A DNA stretch of 64,000 nt from Phytoseiulus persimilis (Eukaryota > Arthropoda > Arachnida > Mesostigmata > Phytoseiidae), in contig CM075103.1 in assembly GCA_037576195.1 (NCBI GenBank), forward strand, positions 4,774,001 to 4,838,000. Reading direction: 5' to 3'. Positions 14,501 to 27,000 of the stretch are shown piece after piece. The notes beneath the pieces were generated by a model. That model was not told where the DNA came from. It ran no database searches and saw nothing but the letters and a program-made list of their open reading frames with translations. A program made the position numbers and the translations under genes. The first letter of the stretch is position 1. Each line of letters starts with the position of its first letter.

Positions 14501-16000
14501 ATTCTCTTCCGCAGAACATCGAGAAAGAATCCCGAGTGGCGAAACTCCGCTCCAGAGACGAGCCCCCGGATCCCAGGTCTCACAAGAACCGCTCTGGACC
14601 GCTCCTAGAGGCCCGCTCCGTCGGTTTCGTAAAGGCTCCCGTCGAGGGGTCCGGAAACGAAAGTGAGCAGGGCGCGGGCCGACCCAGGCTGGCAAAAACG
14701 ACTCGACTGCCACCGTCGGATGAGATGATGCGTTATTTGCTTGCTTGCCAGCGGATTCGTAATTGGCTCAATCTGGTTCGACCACGCTCCCATCCCTCTG
14801 AGCTCCTGTTACGCGGTATGACCCGTCGGCTGGTTTTTGAAAAGGGTGAGCGTTCATTGCGGGATTTGCCTGGGAACGAGAATTCCGCAGAACGAATGCC
14901 CAGACGCCCTCCTCAGACTTCACAGGATCTTCTCCGATCCCTCGTGGCTGCGATATTTCCGGGAATTTCGATACGAGTCCGTGATCCAGCCCGAGCGCGA
15001 AACTCTCAGACCCAGCAACTGGAACCTTTTTTTTCGGTCGGATTGCGGGAAGCCACCATCGCGGTCGGCGTCGCTCACCGCCTGGTTGACATCTAAATTC
15101 GTTGGTTGACAAGCGCTCCCCACCGGCTTCGGATCTACGTGGTCTCGTTGGTCGCAGGTTAGCGTGGGGGTGGGTTGGCCGGGAGGAGGAGGGGATGGGG
15201 GGGGGGACGTAGGTGCTGATAGAGTCGGCACAGGGTTGTTGGCAGCGAACGAGCCAAGCCATCGAGCAGACCCTGGTCGTCGTCGCGAGCTCGGCCCCTC
15301 TGCTCGCACGTTGGTTGGTTCGTTCATTACTTACGAACTCGTCCACCGTGCAGCGGTTCCGATTTCAGCGACGGAATAATCTTGTTCGGTTTGATGAGAC
15401 TGAGCTGTTGCCGGCGGTGTCCTCTATCGCGACATCGTTCAGAGGAGGGAGGCGCTCGAATCCGGAGGAGACTAAACTCCGGCCTCTCCGACACGGAAAC
15501 TGCATCGGTCCTGAGTAGGGAACGCGCTCCCTCGAGTATGGATCAGTTCCGCGGCTGCTTGACTCCATGTCTGACTTCGGCTTGATTCGCCGACAACTGG
15601 TGTTCCGCGAAACTGCCTGCTTCAGTCCGTACATCACTCGGTCAGCTCGGTTTTCGTCGAAGAGTTGCGGTCGATCCCGGATGATAGCGAGCCGAACCGA
15701 GGAGGCTAGGCGGAGGGGCGAGACGGACGGGCGGGCGGGCGGGCGTGTTTATGTCAGCTATCCAAAGGCTCAATGCGGATGGACAAACGATTGGCTGTGT
15801 TTGACTGTGGTTTGCTGTAGCAGCGAGGCAGCGGGATCGAGAAAAGAGAGTGGGAAGCCAAATCGAATCGACCTAATCCGGCCTCCGCTCAGCAACGGTT
15901 CCTTGCCAGAGGCTCAGCCCGAGGCTCCAACGGATTGGAGGTCCTCTGCAAGCGTCCACAATTGTGACCACTCAGTTCTTCAGTCAGTTTGTCGGTCTCA
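8501..16000. other. Coding-poor GC-rich DNA, part 2
   Basis: No recognisable exon on either strand. The longer open frames here, such as minus 14,768-15,346 and plus 9,853-10,557, show no domain, signal peptide or conserved motif, and equally long frames lie opposite them. Repeats seen: CCAG units at 11,903-11,922, a G10 run at 15,197-15,206 and GGGC units at 15,729-15,745. Confidence 0.6.
11903..11922. repeat. CCAG tetranucleotide repeat
   Basis: Five perfect CCAG units in a GC-rich context. Confidence 0.85.
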
Positions 16001-19000
16001 CCATCACTCAGCAGAGGGCAAGTGAACACAGGCAACGGTATGGAACAGCCAACGGTATTGCCGAACGGCGTCAAGTGATTTCCCTGCGGCAGGCATCGAT
16101 CCGGTCAGCATTTCTCACCGATCATACGCAGAGGCAGGATTCGAAGGTGAGCAAGAGAGGACAACAGACGTGTTCCTAACAATTCTCTCGACGGAGGGGG
16201 CAGTCAGCAGACCGCGTCGGACCACCCGCTCCCCTGGACGGTCACCTCCAACTTCAGGAGGAAGATGAGAGGAGAGGCATTTTTTCAGGGAGTCGCGGCT
16301 CAGAGTCGTGTTTGAGACACGTCTGATCCCAGGAATCCGCGGAAGAATCAACAACCAACATCCTGGTCTCGGCCGCGGTGAAAAGTCATCTGGTCGCGAT
16401 GCGGCAGCCCGCACAGGTCGAAACGGAGGGATACTCAAGCATTTGCGGCGACCGAAATCTCTCGGAGCGGGGCAGTGATGAGGCCCGATGAAACAGCTCC
16501 ATGCGGGTCCGAGTTGTCGAAGCGGAGTCTTGTCTCGTCGAATACGAAAATGAAGAAAAAAGAGAAAAATCTGTTCTTTCAGGAGGGAAGATGAATTTCT
16601 CTGAGGAAGCCAGTCGTCAGAGACTCCATCGACGCAGGATGGATGACCTCCTCGCGGGCTCGGCGTGCTTTGGTCGGCTCCGCTCCGCTCTCCGGAGAGC
16701 CCACTCGGCTCCCGTCTGCTTCTCATCTGCCCCTCGACCCCGGCCACCTCGTGCACCGAGTGGAGTCGACGAGTGGAGCGGCGGCAGCAGCATGCTCTGC
16801 CCGTAGATGTGATGCCACACCGACCGACCATCTCGATTCGTTCGTTTCTCCGTCGTCGCTCGCTAGCTTTTTATTCCGCGGCAGCGGAGGTGAACTCGTA
16901 TCCAATATCTCTGTCGACAAGCTTTTTCCAGCTGCCATTCCTCTGTCTCCGTCCCCTCCGCTGGCCCGCTAGGGGAACGACGGTGCCAGCTACCGTCGCT
17001 CTATTTCTGCTTTGACGGCGAGCGGATCCGCGTGGGCAAGCATTCAGGAAGAAGATCAGACATTCTTTGTCTAATCAAGAGTAATGAACGTTAGATGCCC
17101 CTGTTGCTCCTGCGCCGCTTGGTCGCTTCCTTCGCCAGCTCCCGGCCTAGGTAGGTAGGTGGGTCACCTGCTGTGGGGCGAATGCATCGCCGGAGCGAGC
17201 AGTTGAGCCGCTCGCCTGCCGTTGGAGACGGACGGACAGGAGTCGTTCCATGGGTCCACTCTTTGCTTTTTTCTTCTGCAGGGTTTTCCTGGCCCGTTCT
17301 GCGGCAACTGATGCAATTTAGGTTAGATCAAGCAGTGCGGGGAGCAGACCTGTTCGGCGGTTTCGTTGTTCCTCGGCCGCCCCGCACAACGAAGTCTGTG
17401 CCCCGAGCTCACCTACCGAGGCACTACAAGGGAGCGAACGACCATTCAGACAACAATAAGGGAATCATTGTGTTAATGCGTCTCCCTTTCTCCTCCACCA
17501 CCAAAGGGCAGTCGAGCCGAGAGCTATTCTTCCGCCAAGGGCTCCTTCAGACATCTCTGCTTCATCTTTCTATCCCCGGTCGCTGTACTCGCTTAGCTCT
17601 TGGAGCGGCGATGGTGGTCCCGTCTTCCCACCACAACAAACACCGCCAACTCCACCATCAGTGACTACCACAACCGCACAAGCGCTCCTCCCGAGGACTA
17701 CGGAGCTCTGCCGTCTTCCACTCCGAACCTTTTCCCCCGCCCGTCGTATCTCCGCTCTCATCGAGTCTCGGACGAATCTGTCCATATGCTTGTTCCGAGG
17801 CGACTGTCGCTTCATCTAGTTCACTCGTCGCCTCCGGGAGAACTCAACACACCTCTGGTGGCAAATCCGCGGCTCTTGTCTCGGAAACAACGGCTCGATG
17901 ATTGCAAGCGGCGCCGAGTTTAGGCCGAATATGTATGGACGTCCCCAGACCGCTAACATGGATGTGCATGCGTTCCGTTGGGCTCGTTCTTCTTACCTTT
18001 TCAAAACACTCAGAGTATATATTATTATGACCGTGCCGTCGGTGAGCACAACCGAGCGGCCTGGTGAGTGAGCCAGCCAGCCAGCGAGCGAGCGCGCGAG
18101 CTTGGTGACAGATATTAAAACCGCGAGGGTGGAGCTCTTCCTCTTGCCGTTTAGTGACTAAGCGAAAATAAGAGAGATCCGCGGCATCATGCACTTACTC
18201 GGCTCCAAGTAAGTGAACGGTAGAGTTGGGCGATTTCGCACGCCCGTCTCAATCCAGGCAGAGTAGAAGCCGCATGAGAGTCGATTGTGAGAATTCAGGA
18301 CCTCCGGATAACCATCCTCGACCTGCATCTGGTCTCTGTGATCCTGAACGCATCCAACTTCAAACCTCAAATTCGAGAACATACGAGAGAACGCAAACCG
18401 TCGTGCGCCCGTTTTCTGCCTCCACGTTCAAGCTCCGGGTTCCCGCAGGTCTCGAGATACCAGTCATCGAGAGCTCAAAAGTCGTCGCCTGATTCTCATT
18501 CGCCACCCACTCGCCCGCAACGTTAGCAGCTCGCACACACACACTCTAGGTGTCTCGTTTGGAGACGTCAAGCCGGACTTCGCTAAGAGCTCTCGGAGCG
18601 GGATTTCGCAGGAGATCGCAGCTGCGAACTCAATCCCCTCCGGTTGTACTTGGTCCAGCGCGCTCTTTGCCCGCGCACCCAGTCGCTCGTGCTTACCTCA
18701 TCCCCGTTCTATTAATCCAGTGTAATTGCAAGCTTCTTTCGAGTTAAGAGAAAGCACAGAGAGCGACTCCGGAGCCTCCAAATTCTCGCTCCTGTACCTT
18801 CCTCCTGTACTCCAAGGCGGCGCCGGCAGCGACTCGGACCAAGACAGAAGACAGACAAAAAGCGAAGAGCATAGAAGCTTAAAAAATACTCTCCAGTCGA
18901 GTCGCTCGCTCCCGCCTCATCTCCACCTCACCACCGCCCCGGACACGCACACCTGTTGTTTAGGAAAGCGGCAGTCCGCGCTGAGCCTTTGCATGGAGTC

Positions 19001-19406
19001 GTTTCACGCTGTTTCTCCTTTTTCCCTTCGGCTGTTCACCCACTCCTCGAAACTGGGAGATGTTCCATTAATGATAATTGTGATAAGGGATCGCAGAAGA
19101 GAAGTGTGAGCCAGCGGGCGATGATGGAACAACGAGAGGGAAGGCGTATAGGTAATGGAGGCTGTATTGCATTTATGCTGTCCAGCTCACTGAGTGGTCA
19201 CAGAACGAAGTGAGGCTATCCATTCAGCTGGCTGGATGACCAGCGGACGGCCGGCCGGCCGGCCTGTCCGCTCGCTTGTGTGCCTGGAGGCCGGCCGAGC
19301 TAGCCAACCAGCTGGGCTTATGAAAGCCTTTATGGAGTCGGCTTCCGGAGCCCCGTGGTGGCCGGTCAGTTGGGCAAGCCGGGCAGGAAAAAAGGCATGC
19401 CCGCCG

Positions 19407-19429
19407 GCCGACCGACCGACCGACCGACC
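19407..19429. repeat. CCGA tetranucleotide repeat
   Basis: Five to six CCGA units, followed by a looser ACCAGTCAGT-like tail. A second, shorter CCGA array occurs at 23,724-23,736. Confidence 0.8.
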
Positions 19430-20503
19430 AACCAGTCAGTCAAGCAGCCAGCTAGCCAACCTGGGCCATCACGCTGCAGGAGTCCTCGGGTAGAAACTTC
19501 TCAGCAGGAGTTTGCTGGACTTGAACGCAGCGGAAACTCTTCTTGCATAAGCTGCAAGTGAGAGAATGGAACAAACAGACAAAGAAAACACAGCGTCAAA
19601 CCAGCCGTAACGGAGTCGCCCTTTGCCGATCTGACCACTTGCCACTTTGCGCCGATTGGCTGTCGCTGTTTCATAACTCCACTGTTGCTCTCAATCTCAG
19701 GCGCCTATCGCCACTCGCAAAATCACTCGTTATCAGCACTAGGCTCCGATGACAGCAGCGCCCCTCCGAACGATTGCGGAGAACAGGCAAGTGAAGTTGC
19801 CAAGCTGCTGGGTTCGAACGAGGATCGCGAACAACCAACAATCGATACCGGAACCGAAACTAGTCAATAATAATCATGCGGGGTCTGTCGACCACGGACC
19901 ATAAAGTCATAAAATCGTCAGACGGCTTCTTCACTGAGCGAATCGACCGTGGGGGCCAGCTGGAGCCCCGGTGACGATCTGATAGAAACCTTGGACAACG
20001 AGCTTCTCGAAGCTCGCGCGAGACATCGGATGCAGTCTTTCAGCTCTGCTCTTCGTGACTGTTTCGTTGTTGATGGTTTCGAGTGTTGTCCAAACAAGTT
20101 GTTCTCTCCGCTGTGTGTAGTAGCTGGTCACATCACGTTCAGTTGCCTCTGGTGCGATGAGTGATGAATGCGAACAGGAAAACGAAACGAGCTCGAGGCG
20201 ATCCGCGCCGACTCGTCTCCCATTCATGCATTCATCTACTCATCCATTCACTAATTCATCCGTCCGTTATTCCATTTCGTTTTCAGTGTTTCATTCAGAA
20301 GTGCGTGTCCCGCCGCTGTCGCCTCACTGATATATCTGCCCCCGCTCCGGGGTAGCTTGTAGGAGAATCTGTAGCCCTCGTCGTCTTCGCTCTGGACTTG
20401 TTCTGATGATGCTCACTATTCGCTCACCTGCTCCGAGTCGGGCTACATGAGACCTGTTGGATGGGAGTCGTCTATATTCATCTTTTCGTTACCCGCTCCG
20501 TTC

Positions 20504-20526
20504 GCTGCTGCTGCTGTTGTTGTTGC
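20504..20526. repeat. GCT/GTT trinucleotide tract
   Basis: A run of GCT units passes in phase into GTT units. It lies in DNA with no supported exon, so I treat it as a microsatellite and not as a codon repeat. Confidence 0.8.
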
Positions 20527-23500
20527 CGTCCCCTTTCCTCCGCCCCAGAGGGCAGGAGCCGCGGTTCGTTCGCAGACCTACCTACATACGCCGTCGTCTA
20601 CATCATCAAAGCCACGTCGGTCCTGCTTTTCCTCACCGGCCCCGTCCCGACCCCGGTGACGGTGTCGCATTTGACTGGCGTGTACCTCAATGTTGGTCCC
20701 ACATTCGCCTCTTGAGTTCCCCGACCCTGCGTTGGCGCATCGAGCTCCTCGGATAAGTTTTCAAAGCGACGACAGCTCGGAGTTCCCGCCGCTGTTGTCG
20801 TTCAAACTGCAGCCGCCAGCAGCTTCGACCGAAAAACGAGCTTCGTGCAGCCGAGGTGACTCAGACGCCCCTTCGAAATCCAAGCTCGGCTCTCTACTCT
20901 GTCAGTTGGGGTCATTAGCGACGACGAGTTTGACCACGCCACAGAGTCCCAGCGGTTGGAAGCGCTGGAAAACCGGCGGATTCCAATCGTCACGCGGGGC
21001 AGCGGGCACGGAGAACATCCGCAACTGTTGCTCCCGGATGACAACAGGTGGCCTATTGGGTAGCGGAAACGCCGGTCCCGCAGACAGACAGAAGGACGGA
21101 CACTCCGACTCGGGGATCGGGAGCGGGCGGGCGAGCGAGCGAGGGTACAAGCCGGGAACACGCTCGGCCCTCAATGAAGAAATAGAGGGCGGGTCGAGGC
21201 TGTCGACTCGCTCGGCCCTCCCGAGTCGTTTCGAGTCGTCCTACCACCCAAGATCAGAGTTCAACAGGTTGACTACTTGCCTGCTGCTGGCTCGGTCAGA
21301 GGACGTCCCTAAGGCTCGAGCACGTTCGACGCTCGAGGAGAGTTAACGAGAGACAGAGAAAAGAAGAAACCGACCAAGCCTAAGAGCAGCAACAGCAGTA
21401 AGACTGGAGTCTCCTAATCTCTAATCCTCTTCCGCCCTGCTAGCCCCGCGTTCACCGTGAGAGCAACCCAAAGGGCATGCGACCAACCGCCGAAACGACA
21501 GCGGGAGAGCCAACGAGCACCGGAGGAACTTGGCATGTTGGCCTGTTCCCGCACGCAGTGCAACCGGATACCGTGCGCGGCTTAGCCCGGTGCCGGCGAC
21601 GGCGATTGGAGCCGCGGCGGCAGCTACAGACGCCCGCCCGGAGACTATGCCGACATTCATGGGAGAAGTTGTAGAATTTCTCCCCTGCTCCCCGGAGAGG
21701 CTTAACGTTCCCAATCAGCTTATGGATGTCATTCTAAATTCTGCACACAGCTGTGAGATACAATGTGGAACAGCTTCCGGAAAGCACGCCGGAGCGCCCG
21801 CACGCTAAAGTTCCAATCAACCTCACCGAAACCTACAGAGGTACCAGGAGGACGACTGTACTCCTTCGGATGGATTTCCTCCGTCTCTCCGTTCCATCAG
21901 CCTCGTATCGGGGGATCCAGTTTCAATCAACCCCAGATTCCGTCCCTCGAACGGCCGAGTGTAGGAACGAGGTTTTGAATGCACGAGTCGATCGTGTCCA
22001 TCACCGAGGAGGTCTGTGAGGCAACCGTTGGCGGATGCGAGAACGAGACCCGGAGAGGCCCAGCCCGGAGCAGGCTGTATCGTTACCACCGTTCAGGTTG
22101 AGTAAGACGACCGCTGCCACCAGGACAACAATAGCATTAGGACTCGTTCGCCCGTCGGCCACCGGTTGGTTTGCTTGCTTTGTAAGCGAAAGCAACTGCG
22201 GCAGCCGTTGGGGATTGTCATCTCTCTCGCTTATCCCTTTTCATCAATATTGTCCGATGCATCCGGATCCTGTGCTGCTCGGGCCCGGCATCCGCCTCGG
22301 TGGCCAGCTAGCCCTCCCCGCTGCGGGTGGGCGCTCGCGGTGGTCGGGAGAAGTTCTTGCCGAATCGTGCGCCCCATCTTTTCCACTTGTCATTGTGACG
22401 CCACTCCATGTGGACGACGGCCTGAACGGCGCGAGGGGAAGAGACGAAGTCGAGGAATTGACATCAGGTGACTGGGCGAGTGAGTGCGCTCTCCCGTCGA
22501 TTAGGGAATGTATCGAGAATCAGACAGACAGCCCGTCCAGCCGCTCGTCTCGGGTGAAGACAACTACATAACTCGTGATATCTTAAATCTCAAGGGCCCG
22601 TCCGCACCCCCCGGAGGGGGGAGGGAGGGAGAGCACGACGACGACTACTGCGGCACGAATGACGACGGCGGCGGCGGCGACGACGACAACAACCATGGAG
22701 GGAAGCAGGTGGAAGCGGCCGGCCGAGGGAACACGCAGATAGCGACATATCAATGAGGGAGCCGAGCGGGAAAGCCCTCGACTCACCTACGGTTTCGCCG
22801 CGCAGATAGATCCACCTTCTGCCAAGCAGCGGAAAGCGCGGGGATCGCGGACGACCAGGTAGGGGAGCCACCCCGGACGGGAACCTTGTCGTGGAGGCGC
22901 GGGGTCGGAAGCGGGGAACGGAACCGGGCCGGTGTCGAAGACCAAGCGACTTGGAGGAAGCGAGTCAAACCCTAGGGAATCTTGCCGACACGGACGTTCT
23001 TTGGCTCAGCTTCAATCCGTGGCTTCTCGATGGCGCCGGCTGTCGGCCCGTTCGCTCATCTGTTAGTTTCGCTGTCGATAGCACGGGATGCCCTCGACAT
23101 TGAGGTCCGTTCCGTCATCTTGACTGAATGTCGACTTTTCCGCACCTTCTGTGAGCGGATTCCCGCGAACGGAGTCCGTGAACATAACGACGAGATACCG
23201 ATGCGCTCTTGATGCGTTCTCACAGATTTCAATTGGATTTATCTCCTGAGCCGTCGTTATCTGCCGCAGGGCCCCGAGCGACCAAAGATGAGGAATCAGC
23301 GCTCGGAACGTTCAAGTCACCCTTTTCCCGATCTTCCCTCGTCCGCCATTGTCCCTTGCAGAGCTCCCGGGCAAAACGCCAATGATATCACGGTAGGAGA
23401 AAGTGGAAGCGGCGAGGCTCGCTCTTCGACCCTCACCTCTCTTCGACCGGCGCTTCGACAGACCAACTCGCTCGCCTGTCTCTTGCCTAGACGCGGGAAA

Positions 23501-24000
23501 GTCAAAGAGCACCGGGTCGCTTGAAACGGAAAGGAACGGCGAAAGACGACTCCTCGTCGTAGACCCGGAGGAACATCACAGCAGCGGCGCTGGCAGCGAT
23601 GGCGGCGAAACTGGAGCAGAGGTGGAAGCAGATCCATCAAGTCCAATTTTGATGTCGACTCGAGTCTTTACTCTCCTCTCGAGCCCGAGCTTTCTTTCAT
23701 CAACTTTCTCCTGAGTAGTGCGAACCGACCGACCGACTCACCAAGCAGGCAGGCAGTCTTCGGGAAGCCTGCCGGCCTGCCCGACTGCCTGGCAAAGCCT
23801 ACGAGGCTCCAGCAAGAGACCTGGGCTTTGTCACGCTTTGCAGCCTATCGCGTTCGGAAGAAATTCAGGCTCCGAGAGCCCGAATTTTTCAATGTAGAGC
23901 CCGTCGAGAGATTTGGCGTGGTCTCGACCATCTCCGGCTCAATTATAGCGAGTCACACTTTCCTCGATGATGCGAACTTTTGGGAGCAGGCCTCGTTTCA

Positions 24001-27000
24001 CCTCCCGGTTCACTATTTTTGTCACCAGTTTTCGAACTCCGGATGGTGTGACAGCTTGGGATCAACATTTGAGCAAACTTTTCCTCAAAAATTCAGTACC
24101 TGACGCCTGGCTGATCGGATGCATTCTACCAATCACATTCCATCAATTTAGAATTTGAAGAGTGATGGTGAGATGGATCCATAAACAAAATACAGTTGCT
24201 GCGCAAACTAGATAGTCGAAGCATCGACTCTCATTCAACTGTCGTTCCACATGGATGTATGAATGAAGTGAGGTGATCAGTGCCCGAAGTCCTGGCTCAA
24301 GCCCTACCGGTCATGTGAGTTCATCGTATCATACGAGAACCATCGCAGATGACGCCATTGACGATCGTCTGAGCTCTCGGACACTTGGAGAATGTAGTTT
24401 TCGGGAGAGAATTCCGATCAGAGGTGGGACAGGACAAATCAGGTGAGAAGGTTTGTAGGTCAAGAGATTTGCAAAAGAGCGTGGGGCACCTTGCCCGGAA
24501 CTTGGGAACCTTCGGAGAAGATCGGGTTCCGAAACATCCCTCGAAAAAACAGCTCGCTCCAGCTGTCAACTCCCGTCCGCATGCTCATAATTGGACTTTT
24601 ACTTCTGCGAGCGGAAGTCTCACTTCGACACAGAAAAGCGAATCCGTGGCGTTGGGAGATCTCGACATGGCGCAACTCTTCCCGCCGCTCGCTTGGCGAC
24701 TCCCTCACTCGATGCCGCTACAGTTGATGCGACAGCAACTGCGTGATATTAAGGCCTCTTGCCGCAGGCGTGTTTGCGAATCCTTCTTCTTTGACGCAAG
24801 CGACGAACGCGTGCCGCGTCAGTTGAAAATTGCTTCAGCTCGAGTCTTCTTCCGTCGGTGGGTCGCTATGAATCTGGTGGCGCGTCCATGCGAGAGAGAA
24901 AGTGATAGAGAGAGATAGTGGCGAAGCGCCCAGCAGTTCAGTGCGCTCGGTCGAGGCGCTTGCCGCTCATTATCAGTGGTTGACTGTTAATATGAACTTG
25001 TCTAATTTCCTACTTTCCAACTGCTCCGATCCTCGCGGGGTTCGTCGGCGAGGCGGCGGTTCGATTGCGTTTCTCAAATAGTCTGCCAGGAAGGAAGAGC
25101 CGGTTTTTGTCAACAGGTTACGATGCCGGGGCTTGTCGCACGAGGGAGCGAACCAGAGGCAGCGGCACACGGGGACTCGGACTGACTAGAATCCGAATCG
25201 CGATGGCAGCTGCCGCAGTTCGCGGCGTGCCTTCGCCATCTATGGGACCCACTAGGCCCGATGGGATCAGCAGGTGGATCAGCAGGTACGAGTTATGGTC
25301 CTCGGAGGAGTCGTTGGACACCCCACGGCAGTTACACGAAGTTGCGGTGGGAGGAAGAAAGCGAGGAAAGAAAACGGGAAAGAAAACTGCGGCTGTTGCA
25401 GTTGATACCCCCCACCAACCGTGGCGGCTACCGGTGACCAGGCGGGATGGAATCACGCCACGCGCCCCGGACGAGCGAACTGTGTATGTGCTCCCTCGTT
25501 TATTTCTATTATTTCTCCGTGGCGCGATTTCGCAGTTGAATGCTGCTCGGGCGCTTTGTAGTGCAAGAAAGAAAGACTCGTTCCATCTGTCAGCGCGCCC
25601 GCCTTCCCGCCGGCGCCGTCGTCGTAGCTGCCGACGCTACAACAGAGACCGCTGAAGGGTAGAAAGACCTCGGTCCCAGGGAAAATGTGGTGGTAGGAGG
25701 AGAGGAAGCCGACAGGCAGCCAGGAGAACGGGGTCGGGCGGGCGGGCTATTCTAAAAAGCTTAATAGCAGCTCCGAGGGAAAGCAGCCGCGCGAATCTTG
25801 TTTACCTTAGCGACCACAGCGCCTGGCAGGCGTGAAATCAACGCAGAGTGAGAATCAAGGATCGCAAGCTCGAGTGCGGCGAGCGAGGCGACGGTTTGAG
25901 CGCTTGCTAGCCCGACGCGCCGCCATTCCGCAGCCAAACGCCGGCGGAGGCGAGACTCGCCACAGACCGCGCCGACTTGGAGTTTATCGCCGGACGGGCT
26001 GAAGACTGGTCGGCAGAACCCAAAGAGGATCGCTCCATCCACTTCCCGGATGGACCAGCGACGGCGCATTGGGGCTGCTCTGAAAGATGGGGGAAATCCA
26101 CTTTTTCTTTCAACCAAATGAGTAGTGGCTGAGCCAACCAGCAAACATAGAAATGAGCCGCTGGAACCACCGTGAAACGGGAGAATAATACGGGTAGGAG
26201 AAACCAGCGAGGGCAAACAGCGCGCGGGATCCGAGACGGGGCCTGCCTTACGAGGGAGCGAGGGCCTGAGGGACGCGGAGGGCAACAATGAGCCATGCAG
26301 GGGAGTATTATCTGGGCGGCGGCATTTTAAATTAATTTTAAAACGAATCCATCCCCTCGTTTCTGAGGGCTCCCGCGGTTCACTCCCGCGCGGACTCCCT
26401 CTTTGCCTTTTCCCTCGTCTCGGACCTATCATCTTTTCCTCTCGTGACCACCCCCACCAGCGAATCGCCACGGCCTAGGAGCGACATGTGTTTTCCTCCG
26501 TTTGCAGCACAAACCACCTCGCGAAGCTCCTGCGGAATTCGCATGGTTCTGGTACTTTTTCCGGTGAGTATCTTGACCTCTCCGACTCCATTCCCACCGA
26601 ATTCCTCAATGTCCTCGAGTTCGGAATCGTTCGATATCTCGTCCACCACGCGAATCTCGAGCGATCATCTGCAACCGGACCACCGTGCGGGAGTAATTCG
26701 GTGACACGGCTGAAGTGGGATCGTTGTTCCCTCGCTTTGGTGTTTCTCGGCGGGCTGACAACGGAACGGCGAAGCTAATCGTGGGGGAATCCGAGTGAGA
26801 AGCCAGCCGTGAAAGGGCCGCTGTTTGTTCTGCGTCTTTCGGTTTCCGAGAGTTCGGGGAAGCCTCTCAATTGCCTGAAAGGTTTCTTTCGACCGTCGGA
26901 GTAGTGCCGTGAGACTTTGCCCCGTCTCCACTTTATACACCCGGTCGCCAACGCCTCGACGATATTTTGATTCATTCGAGCGAAGGTCCGGCAGCAGCCT

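Larger units (their letters stand above)
16001..24000. other. Coding-poor GC-rich DNA, part 3
   Basis: Nothing coding can be supported. The stretch is rich in short periodic tracts: TAGG units at 17,147-17,160, CCAG/CGAG units near 18,070-18,100, GGCC units at 19,249-19,264, CCGA units at 19,407-19,429, a GCT-to-GTT tract at 20,504-20,526, and CCGA plus GCAG units at 23,724-23,756. GAC/GGC trinucleotide-rich DNA lies at about 22,630-22,690. Confidence 0.6.
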
